A DNA stretch of 64,000 nucleotides from Polynucleobacter sp. JS-Mosq-20-D10. GTDB lineage: Bacteria; Pseudomonadota; Gammaproteobacteria; Burkholderiales; Burkholderiaceae. This document shows positions 16,108-24,991 of the stretch, in pieces; the stretch's first letter is position 1; each line of letters starts with the position of its first letter. The notes under the pieces were generated by a model. It saw only the letters and a program-made list of their open reading frames with translations. It was not told where the DNA came from and made no database searches. The translations under genes and the position numbers were made by a program. The stretch lies in contig NZ_CP061305.1 in assembly GCF_018687755.1 (NCBI RefSeq), forward strand, positions 186,001-250,000, read 5' to 3'.

Positions 16108-17655
16108 CTATTTTTCAGGGTAAAAAATTCTGACGCGATAGCCCGCAGCATTTTGCGGGAGGGAAATCGGCAATGCAGGCGAAAAGATTTCACCGGAAGG
16201 GGCGCCTTGACGTAAAAAATCAGGATGCAACTCTTGCCAAGTAGTCGGCAACCATTCTTGCGGAGTGAGTCGAATCATTTTGATTTCTGATTCCTCTGCA
16301 TCGGTGAGGGAAATTTCTAAATTCGGGAATAAAACGGGGATGGCAAGACGATTTTGTATTCCAACTTGTAAAACAGATTGATTTGAAGCGTTTTTAAGGC
16401 CCTCTTGCACGTTTTCAGGCGAAAGAGTAACCGATGTTATTTTCCAAGCAGCAAAATCGCTTACAGAGCGATTTACACACCCTAGTGCACGACACAGTTG
16501 TGCATCCAACTTCTGCAAAAGAGAAAAACTAGTTGTTGCAATCGCAGAGGAGCTGCCATCAACGCGCGTTGCTAATGTTGGCAGTAGGAAATTTCTGGAA
16601 AGATGCTCGCCACAAATGATGAGCAGAAGGACGAAAAGACTGAGAAAAATGAATTTAAGACTTTTTTTTTGAGTCGGAGCTGAAGTATCTCTATTTTTGT
16701 CAGCTGAACTCGCTTTAGCATCCTGCTTTGGAAGTGTGCCATGCAAACAGACCCAGCCTTCACTTTCTTTCCAAACTGAAAGGCTTAACCATTGGCTGTA
16801 GGTCGCAATCACTTCCTCTGCTTGGCGCGCAAGCACGCCCGAGAGCACAATTTTTCCGCCCGGCAGAATCTTATTGACTAATGCAGGAGCAAGTACCTGC
16901 AATGGATTGGCCAAAATATTGGCCATGACGATGTCGTACTTCGTTTCCGCTGAAAGTTCTGGTGCATTTTCATTGGGCAGGACAAAACGAATGACTGTCT
17001 GATTGATTTCTGCATTACTGCGTGCTGCAACCATCGCTTGTGGATCAATATCTGTGCCAACTACGGGTTTGCATCCTAGTTTTGCGGCAGCAATGGCCAA
17101 AATTCCGGATCCACAGCCGTAATCTAGCAAGCTTTGGTTGGCAAGCTGGGTATTTTGTTCAAGCCAAAGTAAGCAAAGGTGCGTAGTCGGGTGACTGCCA
17201 GTGCCAAATGCCAAGCCTGGATCTACCGCCAAACAAATTGCGTTGGGGTCGGTAGGCGCTTCATGCCAAGAAGGCACTACCCATATACGCTCACCAATCT
17301 GAATCGGAGCAAATTGACTTTGGGTTAAGCGAACCCAATCTTGCTCTTCAACAATCTTTTCTTGTGGGGCTGGGAGGTTGAATCCCGCTTCCTGAAGAGA
17401 TGCGAGAAGCTCGGGGATGAAGTTCGCTGCATCAGAATCATCAATCTCGGGATTGAAAAGTGCAGTTACAGAAGATCGATCCCAAGCTTGAACTTCTGGC
17501 GAGAGTCCTGGCTCACCATAGAGTGGATTTTCATCGTAACCGCCAGCAGCATCATCTTCGACGGTAACGGAGAGTGCACCCACTTCTAGCAAAGCGTCAC
17601 CTAAAGGCTCTGCAATCTCTGCCGGGACCGTGAAAATAAGTTCACGATAGGACAT
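16108..17655 (-). CDS. prmA: PrmA methyltransferase fused to a membrane-anchored DUF3426-like domain
   Basis: One continuous 515-residue frame. Residues 1-306 are PrmA, which trimethylates ribosomal protein L11: SAM motif LLDYGCGSGILAIAAAKLG at 176-194, TDIDPQA at 201-207 and MANILANPLQ at 244-253. The usual PrmA ends around GWVCLHGT (300-307). A polar linker follows, then a transmembrane segment at about 333-349, then some 165 residues resembling DUF3426 (paired-domain LQVGIQNRLAIPVLFPNLEISLTD). In other Burkholderiales the gene after prmA codes for a separate protein with an N-terminal MJ0042-type zinc ribbon, a membrane segment and DUF3426. Here the zinc ribbon is absent and the rest is joined to PrmA, which would tether the methyltransferase to the inner membrane with the DUF3426 part in the periplasm. 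It follows accC in the aroQ-accB-accC-prmA cluster. Confidence 0.88.
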   Translation of the reverse strand: MSYRELIFTVPAEIAEPLGDALLEVGALSVTVEDDAAGGYDENPLYGEPGLSPEVQAWDRSSVTALFNPEIDDSDAANFIPELLASLQEAGFNLPAPQEKIVEEQDWVRLTQSQFAPIQIGERIWVVPSWHEAPTDPNAICLAVDPGLAFGTGSHPTTHLCLLWLEQNTQLANQSLLDYGCGSGILAIAAAKLGCKPVVGTDIDPQAMVAARSNAEINQTVIRFVLPNENAPELSAETKYDIVMANILANPLQVLAPALVNKILPGGKIVLSGVLARQAEEVIATYSQWLSLSVWKESEGWVCLHGTLPKQDAKASSADKNRDTSAPTQKKSLKFIFLSLFVLLLIICGEHLSRNFLLPTLATRVDGSSSAIATTSFSLLQKLDAQLCRALGCVNRSVSDFAAWKITSVTLSPENVQEGLKNASNQSVLQVGIQNRLAIPVLFPNLEISLTDAEESEIKMIRLTPQEWLPTTWQELHPDFLRQGAPSGEIFSPALPISLPQNAAGYRVRIFYPEK

Positions 17656-17689
17656 GCTTACTCCAACTGGACATCAACTGACCTACAAC

Positions 17690-19054
17690 TTAGGGCTTAC
17701 CGCGACTAGCGGCTTGCTCTTCGAGGCGATGCTCCAAATAATGAATGCTGGTTCCGCCTTCGATGAAGTTCGGATCAAGCATGAGCTCGCGATGCAGTGG
17801 CACATTGGTTGTAATGCCATCGATCACCATCTCGGAAAGCGCAATCTGCATACGGCGTATCGCTTGCTCGCGAGTATTCCCGTAAGCAATCAACTTGCCA
17901 ATCATAGAGTCGTAATTCGATGGCACCACATAACCGCTGTAGGCGTGTGAGTCGACACGAATACCGGGACCGCCTGGCATATGGAATGAACCAATTTTCC
18001 CTGGGCTTGGTGTGAACTTGAATGGATCCTCTGCATTAAGTCGGCATTCGATGGCATGACCACGGAAAACAATGTCTTTTTGGCGATAGCTGAGTTTTAA
18101 GCCAGCAGCGATGCGAATTTGCTCTTGAACAATATCAACGCCTGTAATCATTTCGGTGACTGGATGCTCTACTTGAACGCGGGTATTCATCTCAATGAAG
18201 AAAAATTCACCATCTTCGTACAAGAATTCAAAAGTACCAGCGCCACGGTAAGCAATTTTTCTACAGGCTTCAGCGCAGCGCTCACCAATTTTGGCGATAG
18301 CACGGCGATCAATACCGGGTGCCGGAGCTTCTTCAATCACTTTTTGATGACGACGTTGCATTGAGCAATCACGCTCACCTAACCAAATGGCATTGCCATG
18401 GGTATCAGCCAAAATCTGGATCTCTACGTGGCGAGGCTTTTCTAAAAACTTCTCCATATAGACTTCGGGATTGCCAAAGGCACGACCAGCCTCTTCTTTA
18501 GTCATGTTGACCGCATTGAGAAGGGCGGCTTCGGTATGTACGACACGCATTCCACGACCACCACCACCACCGGCAGCTTTAATAATGACTGGATAGCCAA
18601 CGCGTTTTGCGGTGGCAATAATTTCTTTTGGAACGCTTGGTAAGGCGCCTTCCGATCCAGGAACGCAAGGAACGCCTGCTTTAATCATGGCACGCTTGGC
18701 TGAAACCTTATCACCCATCAGGCGAATTGAGGTTGCAGTCGGGCCAATGAATGCAAAACCAGATTTCTCAACACGTTCTGCAAAGTCGGCATTCTCAGAG
18801 AGAAAACCGTAGCCTGGGTGAATTGCTTCAGCATCCGTCACTTCCGCCGCTGAAATGATGGCAGGCATATTGAGATAGCTTAGTGGCGATGGGGCAGGTC
18901 CAATACAGACTGCTTCATCTGCAAGCTTCACATATTTAGCTTCTTTGTCTGCGGTCGAGTAGACCACCACAGTTTTAATTCCCAACTCGCGACATGCGCG
19001 CTGGATGCGAAGAGCAATTTCTCCGCGATTGGCAATCAGAATCTTATCGAACAT
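17690..19054 (-). CDS. accC: Biotin carboxylase subunit of acetyl-CoA carboxylase
   Basis: Carboxylates biotin on AccB using ATP and bicarbonate, the first half of malonyl-CoA formation. The 454 residues have the ATP-grasp layout: KILIANRGEIALRI at the N-terminus, the glycine-rich AAGGGGGRGMRVV loop near residue 162, HQKVIEEAPAPG and the MNTRVQVEHPVTE motif with catalytic residues. Placed 52 nt after accB and followed by prmA at 34 nt, as in most betaproteobacteria. Confidence 0.97.
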   Translation of the reverse strand: MFDKILIANRGEIALRIQRACRELGIKTVVVYSTADKEAKYVKLADEAVCIGPAPSPLSYLNMPAIISAAEVTDAEAIHPGYGFLSENADFAERVEKSGFAFIGPTATSIRLMGDKVSAKRAMIKAGVPCVPGSEGALPSVPKEIIATAKRVGYPVIIKAAGGGGGRGMRVVHTEAALLNAVNMTKEEAGRAFGNPEVYMEKFLEKPRHVEIQILADTHGNAIWLGERDCSMQRRHQKVIEEAPAPGIDRRAIAKIGERCAEACRKIAYRGAGTFEFLYEDGEFFFIEMNTRVQVEHPVTEMITGVDIVQEQIRIAAGLKLSYRQKDIVFRGHAIECRLNAEDPFKFTPSPGKIGSFHMPGGPGIRVDSHAYSGYVVPSNYDSMIGKLIAYGNTREQAIRRMQIALSEMVIDGITTNVPLHRELMLDPNFIEGGTSIHYLEHRLEEQAASRGKP

Positions 19055-19106
19055 GTCGGCTCTGAGTTAAGTAACGGTGGATTGGAATGGATCAAAGGGA
19101 GATCTA

Positions 19107-19571
19107 TTAGGCGATGATGAACAGCGGTTGATCAAATTCAACGCCTTGACCGTTTTCACACAGAATTTGTTTAATAACACCCGCTTGCTCAGACTCAATT
19201 TCATTGAGCAGTTTCATCGCTTCAATAATGCACAGCGTTTGACCCACTTTGACAGTGTCACCGACTTTGACGAAATCCGGAGACTCAGGGTTTGGTGCGC
19301 GATAGAAGGTGCCGACCATTGGTGAGCGAGCAATAAAACCAGTTTCAGCGGGCGCTTCTTCAGTAGCCGGTGCAGAAGCTGCTGGTGCAGTTGTAGGAGC
19401 GGTTTGTATAGCTTGAGCAGGTGCTGGGTTGGCGTAAACCACTTGACTAGCATAAGCTGGAGAGCCGGCATTCACGATGCGAACACGATCTTCACCTTCA
19501 TTGACTTCTAATTCAGAAATTCCTGATTCAGAAACAAGGTCTATTAGGGTTTTTAGTTTTCTTAGGTCCAT
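19107..19571 (-). CDS. accB: Biotin carboxyl carrier protein of acetyl-CoA carboxylase
   Basis: Carries biotin on the lysine of EAMKLLNEIES near residue 117. The 154 residues have the family's three parts: an N-terminal dimerisation helix (LRKLKTLIDLVSESGISELEV), an Ala/Pro/Thr-rich flexible linker around residues 45-78, and the C-terminal biotinyl domain with the SPMVGTFYRAPNPESP strand and the thumb. Located between aroQ and accC. Confidence 0.97.
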   Translation of the reverse strand: MDLRKLKTLIDLVSESGISELEVNEGEDRVRIVNAGSPAYASQVVYANPAPAQAIQTAPTTAPAASAPATEEAPAETGFIARSPMVGTFYRAPNPESPDFVKVGDTVKVGQTLCIIEAMKLLNEIESEQAGVIKQILCENGQGVEFDQPLFIIA

Positions 19572-19607
19572 GGAAAGGCTTCCTCTCGGGTAATTCTTAA
19601 TTAATCT

Positions 19608-20057
19608 TTATTTTTGCAAACGGGCGATGGCTGCTTGCAGTGCTAATTCATAACCAATGGCGCCCAAACCGCAGATAACGCCAGTAGCAATATCAGACAG
19701 GTAGGAGTGTTTACGGAACTCCTCACGCTGGTGAATGTTAGACAGGTGTATTTCAGTAAACGGTATGGCAACCCCAGCCAGTGCATCACGCAAGGCAACG
19801 CTGGTATGGGTAAAAGCGCCTGGATTGATGATGATGAAATCCACCCCATCTTGTTTGGCCTTTTGAACCCGGTCAATCAACTCGCCTTCATGGTTGCTTT
19901 GAAAGGTGGATAAATCGACTGAGTGTGACTTGGCAATCGCACCAAGCTTTGTATGGATATCTTCCATGGTAGTTTTGCCGTAAACCTCTGGCTCACGGGT
20001 TCCCAACAGATTGAGGTTGGGGCCTTGGATAACGAGAATTAAAGTATTTTTCGACAT
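19608..20057 (-). CDS. aroQ: 3-dehydroquinate dehydratase type II
   Basis: Dehydrates 3-dehydroquinate in the shikimate pathway. The 149 residues contain GPNLNLLGTREPEVYG at the N-terminus with the catalytic tyrosine in the last position, the active-site arginine in the same loop, NPGAFTHTSVALRDAL and EIHLSNIHQREEFR with the catalytic histidine region. It is the first gene of the aroQ-accB-accC-prmA series; the 248 bp before it hold its likely promoter. AroE, two steps later in the pathway, is at 25877-26785. Confidence 0.96.
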   Translation of the reverse strand: MSKNTLILVIQGPNLNLLGTREPEVYGKTTMEDIHTKLGAIAKSHSVDLSTFQSNHEGELIDRVQKAKQDGVDFIIINPGAFTHTSVALRDALAGVAIPFTEIHLSNIHQREEFRKHSYLSDIATGVICGLGAIGYELALQAAIARLQK

Positions 20058-20129
20058 AGATCGATATTTTTAGAGGCAGTTAGGTTTTATTGCGGAAATA
20101 AAGCTTGTCTCTGAAAACTGCTTATTTAA

Positions 20130-20163
20130 TGAAGAATCCTCTTCATCTAACTCCCAAAGTATA
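20130..20163 (-). promoter_or_regulatory. Possible aroQ-acc promoter and leader hairpin
   Basis: On the minus strand TATACT (20163-20158) is a fair -10 element with no convincing -35. Just downstream in the leader, TGAAGA and TCTTCA (20130-20145) form a 6-bp stem with a 4-nt loop. This would give a leader of about 95 nt. The rest of 20058-20305 shows nothing else I can name. Confidence 0.3.
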
Positions 20164-20305
20164 CCCCCTGAGTGCCGCCCCAAGCCCAAAAATGGCGCAA
20201 TAAACTGGCTATTTTTTATGATTTAAAGCGTAAATATTGCAAGATTCAGCTCAGAAACTGCTAATTTTGACCTAAATGGTAATTGCAAAGATCATTTAAA
20301 AAGTC

Positions 20306-20833
20306 TTATAAAGCCGATTTAATGGCACTTCTGAGCTCTTCTTCGCTTATCTTTCCTAATTTACTACTAGTAGCCTTGCCTTTAGTATTCATGATGACGG
20401 TGTAGGGAAGCGCCCCTTGGGCATTCCCCATCTGCTTCGAGATATTGTTGCCCTCAAGTCCGCCGATGACAATTGGGTAAGAAACTGGAGTTTTTTCAAG
20501 GAATTCACGAATATTAGAGGGTGAATCAATGCCGATGCCGACAAATAAGACATTTTGACTCTTGAATTCTGCTTGTAATTTGTCCAAAGTAGGCATTTCT
20601 TCAACGCAGGGAGGGCACCAGGATGCCCAAAAGTTCACCACGAGGACTTTTCCACGCCATTCTTTGGTGTCGACCGATTTTCCATCGGCTGTTTGCCATG
20701 GGTTGGCAAAAAAAGCTTTGATAGCGGGGTCGTCTGCTAGCTCTGTTCTGAAGATCCATTGCGAAGTCGCCACTCCCGCAGCAAGGGCTACGAGGTTAAA
20801 TCCAATGATGCTGATCCACTGTCTTCGGTTCAT
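20306..20833 (-). CDS. TlpA/ResA-like membrane-anchored thioredoxin
   Basis: A periplasmic thiol-disulfide reductase of 175 residues with an N-terminal membrane anchor (IIGFNLVALAAGVATSQW) and the thioredoxin site NFWASWCPPCVEEMP near residue 70. The cis-proline loop is visible as GALPYTVIM near 140. The family keeps cysteines of cytochrome c or other exported proteins reduced; the partner is unknown. It is divergent from mpl, with only 26 bp between the start codons. Confidence 0.88.
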   Translation of the reverse strand: MNRRQWISIIGFNLVALAAGVATSQWIFRTELADDPAIKAFFANPWQTADGKSVDTKEWRGKVLVVNFWASWCPPCVEEMPTLDKLQAEFKSQNVLFVGIGIDSPSNIREFLEKTPVSYPIVIGGLEGNNISKQMGNAQGALPYTVIMNTKGKATSSKLGKISEEELRSAIKSAL

Positions 20834-20859
20834 TGCTGCTCCTTAGCTAAAATTCCCCA

Positions 20860-22266
20860 ATGCATATTCATATCTTGGGCATTTGCGGTACTTTCATGGG
20901 CGGCATTGCCGCAATCGCTCGGCAGGCCGGACATCGTGTTACTGGGTGCGATGCCAATGTTTATCCGCCGATGAGCACGCAGCTGGAAGCGCAGGGCATT
21001 GAGCTCATTGAGGGATTCTCTCCTGATCAATTATTACAGTTTGAGACGATGCCAGATTTATTTGTTATTGGTAATGTTGTTTCTCGTGGCAATCCACTGA
21101 TGGAGGCTATTCTTAATCAAGGACTTCCTTACACCTCTGGCCCTCAGTGGCTGGGCGAGCAAGTTCTTTTTGGTAGACATGTTTTGGCTGTTGCCGGTAC
21201 GCACGGCAAAACCACCACCTCCGCCATGCTGGCCTGGATCTTAGAGTTCAATCATTACAAGCCCGGTTATTTGATTGGTGGCGTGCCATTGAATTTCACA
21301 GTTTCGGCTCGCTTAGGCGAGAGTCAATATTTCGTGATCGAAGCTGATGAATACGACACAGCGTTTTTTGATAAGCGCAGTAAGTTTGTTCACTATCGCC
21401 CGCGCACCGCTTTATTAAATAATCTCGAGTTTGATCACGCCGATATTTTTGCTGATCTTGCTGCAATCGAAACCCAATTTCATCATTTAGTGCGCACCGT
21501 CCCGGGGAATGGTCTCGTTGTAGTCAACGGTGAAGAGTCTGCTCTAGAGAGAGTCATTGCAAGAGGTGCTTGGGCACCCGTTGAAAGGTTTGGACAAGAT
21601 AAACACAATGCCTGGTCTTTGATCCCTCAAGAGGCTGATGGCTTCATTGTTTTGCAAGACGGTAAGGAGCTTGCCACAGTGAGTTGGGCCCCAGACTCTG
21701 GCGTTATGGGCCGTCACAATCAACTCAATGCATTGGCAGCTATTGCGTCAGCAAATCATATTGGCATTACGCCAGCCGATGCCGCGCGCGCTTTAGCTGA
21801 GTTCAAAAATGTGAAGCGTCGTTTAGAGACGATTGGTGTCGCAAATGGAATAACCGTATACGATGACTTTGCGCATCACCCAACCGCAATTATTACTACG
21901 GTAGATGGCTTGCGTCGCCGAGTAAGGCAGTCACGAATTTTGGCAGTATTAGAACCTCGCTCCAATACGATGAAGCTCGGGGTGATGAAAGCGCAACTGC
22001 CCAATAGTTTGGAAGCTGCCGACAAGATTTTTGCCTACGGCGCTAGCACAGGTAAGGATTCTTTAGGTTGGGATTTAAATGAAGTCTTAGCCCCACTCAA
22101 TTCTAAAGAAAAGGATCGTGCCTTGGCCTTTGATGATTTAAGTGCCCTAGTAAATGCAGTATCAAAAGAGGCCAAGCCTGGCGATCATATTTTGGTGATG
22201 AGTAATGGCGGCTTTGGTGGAGTACACCGAAAAATATTGACTGCAATACAAGAGAAAGCAAAATGA
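20860..22266 (+). CDS. mpl: UDP-N-acetylmuramate:L-alanyl-gamma-D-glutamyl-meso-diaminopimelate ligase
   Basis: Joins recycled murein tripeptide directly to UDP-MurNAc, short-cutting peptidoglycan synthesis. The 468 residues start MHIHILGICGTFMGGIAA, distinct from MurC, and have the Mur ligase ATP loop AGTHGKTTTSAML near residue 113 plus EADEYDTAFFDKRSKF, a hallmark of Mpl, and the DDFAHHPTAI motif near 340. Its stop overlaps the following reductase gene (ATGA). With AmpD (8999-9814) it belongs to the muropeptide recycling route. Confidence 0.96.
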   Translation: MHIHILGICGTFMGGIAAIARQAGHRVTGCDANVYPPMSTQLEAQGIELIEGFSPDQLLQFETMPDLFVIGNVVSRGNPLMEAILNQGLPYTSGPQWLGEQVLFGRHVLAVAGTHGKTTTSAMLAWILEFNHYKPGYLIGGVPLNFTVSARLGESQYFVIEADEYDTAFFDKRSKFVHYRPRTALLNNLEFDHADIFADLAAIETQFHHLVRTVPGNGLVVVNGEESALERVIARGAWAPVERFGQDKHNAWSLIPQEADGFIVLQDGKELATVSWAPDSGVMGRHNQLNALAAIASANHIGITPADAARALAEFKNVKRRLETIGVANGITVYDDFAHHPTAIITTVDGLRRRVRQSRILAVLEPRSNTMKLGVMKAQLPNSLEAADKIFAYGASTGKDSLGWDLNEVLAPLNSKEKDRALAFDDLSALVNAVSKEAKPGDHILVMSNGGFGGVHRKILTAIQEKAK

Positions 22267-23000
22267 TGAGTATGAGACTAAAAGATAAAGTAGCTATCAT
22301 TACTGGTGCTGCGAAAGGCATTGGTTTTGCAACTGCAAAACGTTTTGCGCAAGAAGGTGCAAAGGTCATGATTGCCGATGTGAATCCCGAGGCGGTGAAA
22401 GCTGCTGCGGATCTTATTCCTGGCTCAGAGGCTTATGTCATGAACGTGACTGATCGTGCGAGTGTTGAAGCGGTTGTTGGTCAAATCATGCAATGCCATG
22501 GACGTATTGATATTTTGATAAATAACGCTGGCATCACTCAAGACGCGCGCTTAGTCAAAATGACGGAGGCGCAATTTGATACAGTGATTGATGTCAACCT
22601 CAAGGGTGTCTTTAATTGCACGCAATTGGTCGTGCCGCATATGTTGGAGGCAGGCAAAGGCGCTGTCGTCAATGCCTCTAGCGTAGTGGGCATTTATGGA
22701 AACTTTGGACAGACTAATTACTCAGCAACCAAGTTTGGAGTGATTGGCTTCACTAAAACCTGGGCGCGTGAATTGGGTCCAAAAGGCATTCGGGTAAATG
22801 CAGTATGCCCAGGCTTTATTGCCACTGAGATGGTCAAAGCTATGCCAGAAAATATTCTGAAAGATATTGAGAAGCGCAGTTGGCTTGGTCGCTTGGGCAC
22901 TCCAGAGGAAATGGCTAACGTGTATTTATTCTTAGCGAGTGATGAGGCTAGCTATGTGAATGGTGTTGCACTTGAGGCCAGTGGCGGGATCTCCCTCTAA
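22263..23000 (+). CDS. Short-chain dehydrogenase, 3-oxoacyl-ACP reductase-like
   Basis: A 245-residue NADPH-dependent reductase of the SDR family close to FabG. It has the nucleotide loop TGAAKGIG near residue 14, NNAGIT, the catalytic Ser in VNASSVVG and the YSATK pair with Tyr and Lys, and ends SYVNGVALEASGG, FabG style. Whether it is the fatty acid synthesis enzyme or a paralogue for polyhydroxyalkanoate or other substrates is open, since it is not in a fab cluster. The start overlaps the mpl stop; an internal ATG at 22272 (MRLKDKVAIITG) is an alternative start. Confidence 0.88.
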   Translation: MMSMRLKDKVAIITGAAKGIGFATAKRFAQEGAKVMIADVNPEAVKAAADLIPGSEAYVMNVTDRASVEAVVGQIMQCHGRIDILINNAGITQDARLVKMTEAQFDTVIDVNLKGVFNCTQLVVPHMLEAGKGAVVNASSVVGIYGNFGQTNYSATKFGVIGFTKTWARELGPKGIRVNAVCPGFIATEMVKAMPENILKDIEKRSWLGRLGTPEEMANVYLFLASDEASYVNGVALEASGGISL

Positions 23001-23002
23001 AC

Positions 23003-24991
23003 ATGCATCTTTTATATGAAGAGGGTGGCGACATCAAGGTCGCTACGGTTCAGTCTGCTTCGGGCGCTGGAGATGCCCAATCTTGGCAAGCAACTAGTCT
23101 ATCTGGGAAAAAGATTAAGTTAAAAGCTAAAGAAGTTTGGCTCCGTTTTGAAAAGCCAGAACCACAAGCCTTAATGGATGAGGCAAACACTTTATCTGAA
23201 GAGATTGATCTGCAGTTTTTATGGGATTGCGCACCTGAGGAGGAGTTTGGCTTGGTGGATGTTGCCCAAGAGTACTTTGGCGCACAAGCCAGCATTCCGC
23301 AGCAGACTGCATTAGCCATTGCGTTACAGGGCGCGCCAGTATTTTTCCGTCGTAAAGGGCGCGGACGTTTTCAAAGGGCACCGCTAGAACAACTGCAGGC
23401 TGGTTTGGCTGCGCTCGAGCGCAAGCAAAAAGAATTAGGGCAGCAGACTGCATGGCAGCAAGAACTGGTGGCTGGCATTTTTCCAGAGATGCTTCAGTCT
23501 CAGGCAAATCAACTTTTGTTTTCTCCGGATAAAAATACCTCTGCTTACAAAGCATTGATTGCAGCGTGTACTGAGTCAGGGGAATCACCTGCGCAGCTCA
23601 TGATCCGCTGTGGTGCGATTGACTCACCTTTGCAATATCACCAAGGGATGTTCTTAAAAGCGCATTTCCCTCAGGGCGCTGCACATGACCTAAGTTTGGC
23701 GGTTGATCAAGCTGCTTTAGATGCCGCTATTTCAGAATTGCCTATCGCTGAAGTAACTGCGTTCTCAATAGATGACTCAGGCACTACTGAAATTGATGAT
23801 GCTTTATCAGTCACTGCGCTCGAGGGTGGCGGCCATCGTGTTGGTATTCATATTGCAGCGCCTGGCTTAGTGATTGCTAAGGACGATGCTTTAGATAAAG
23901 TCGCGCGCACTCGTATGTCTACCGTGTATTTCCCTGGCGACAAGATTACGATGTTGCCCGATTCGGTGATTACCCAGTTCTCATTGGATGAGGGCGCTGC
24001 TCGCCCATCTTTATCGATTTATGTAGATATTGATCCAACTGGAGTTGTAGATAAAGAGACTCTGCAGTTACGCGCTGAGATGGTTCCGATGGGGGCTAAT
24101 CTTCGCTTAGAGCACTTAGAGCATTTGGTGACAGAAGAAAGCTTGGTTGATGAATCTGCTGACTATGCTTATCGTCAAGAGCTCAGTGTTTTGTGGGCAG
24201 CAGCAAAGTTATTGCATGCAGGGCGCCAAGAGCAGCGTGTAATTAATGGGTTGCGTGCTGAGCAATTAGGGATCTTGGATCCCAATGCCTTAGCCAGAGA
24301 CTTTCATTTTCAAATTAAAGAACTTGATGGCGCACAGAGAGTGGAGATTACTCCTCGTCAACGCGGCTCCATCCTCGATACCATCGTTGCTGAGTGGATG
24401 ATTTATTGCAATAGTGCTTCAGGACGCTTATTGGCGGATCATGGGATACCTGGTTTGTTCCGTACTCAAAAAGGTTGGGGTCCTTTGCGCACCCGCATGC
24501 AGACCACGCCTGGTCCACATGAAGGGTTGGGTTTGGAGTATTACGCCTGGTGTACTTCACCTTTGCGCCGTTACTCAGATTTAGTCAATCAATGGCAATT
24601 AATCGCTATAGCAAAACATGGCATTACCGCCAAAATGGTGGCACCGTTTCCTCCACGTGATGCTGCATTAATGGGTATCGCCGCCGACTTTGAAGCTTGC
24701 TATTCTGCCTATGGTGAATATCAAGATCGCCTTGAGAAATATTGGTGCTTGCGCTGGGTCTCTCAGGATGAAGTTCCTAAGCAAGTCTTTGTGAGACATC
24801 TCAAGGAAGGCATGTCTCGAGTGGAGCCAGTCCCATTACATCTCCCAGTTCCCGAGTTGGCGACCCATCCACGTATGACTCGAGCTGAAGTGAGTGTGGC
24901 TGATGTAGACCTCTTGCAACTCACTGCCGGGGTTCGGGTTCTTCATATTGAAACCCCAGAAGTTCCTGAGAGTGATGCAAGTCCCGCCTAA
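23003..24991 (+). CDS. RNB-domain ribonuclease (RNase II/R family)
   Basis: A predicted processive 3'-5' exoribonuclease of 662 residues. The catalytic RNB domain shows IDDSGTTEIDDALSV near residue 252, giving the metal-binding aspartates, with Glu at one position where E. coli RNase II has Asp, and TSPLRRYSDLVNQW near 510 with the conserved arginines. The N-terminal part (about 1-220) has no obvious cold-shock domains, and no S1 domain is evident after the RNB domain. It starts 2 nt after the preceding stop and its end overlaps the next gene by 17 nt, so the three are one operon. Confidence 0.85.
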   Translation: MHLLYEEGGDIKVATVQSASGAGDAQSWQATSLSGKKIKLKAKEVWLRFEKPEPQALMDEANTLSEEIDLQFLWDCAPEEEFGLVDVAQEYFGAQASIPQQTALAIALQGAPVFFRRKGRGRFQRAPLEQLQAGLAALERKQKELGQQTAWQQELVAGIFPEMLQSQANQLLFSPDKNTSAYKALIAACTESGESPAQLMIRCGAIDSPLQYHQGMFLKAHFPQGAAHDLSLAVDQAALDAAISELPIAEVTAFSIDDSGTTEIDDALSVTALEGGGHRVGIHIAAPGLVIAKDDALDKVARTRMSTVYFPGDKITMLPDSVITQFSLDEGAARPSLSIYVDIDPTGVVDKETLQLRAEMVPMGANLRLEHLEHLVTEESLVDESADYAYRQELSVLWAAAKLLHAGRQEQRVINGLRAEQLGILDPNALARDFHFQIKELDGAQRVEITPRQRGSILDTIVAEWMIYCNSASGRLLADHGIPGLFRTQKGWGPLRTRMQTTPGPHEGLGLEYYAWCTSPLRRYSDLVNQWQLIAIAKHGITAKMVAPFPPRDAALMGIAADFEACYSAYGEYQDRLEKYWCLRWVSQDEVPKQVFVRHLKEGMSRVEPVPLHLPVPELATHPRMTRAEVSVADVDLLQLTAGVRVLHIETPEVPESDASPA

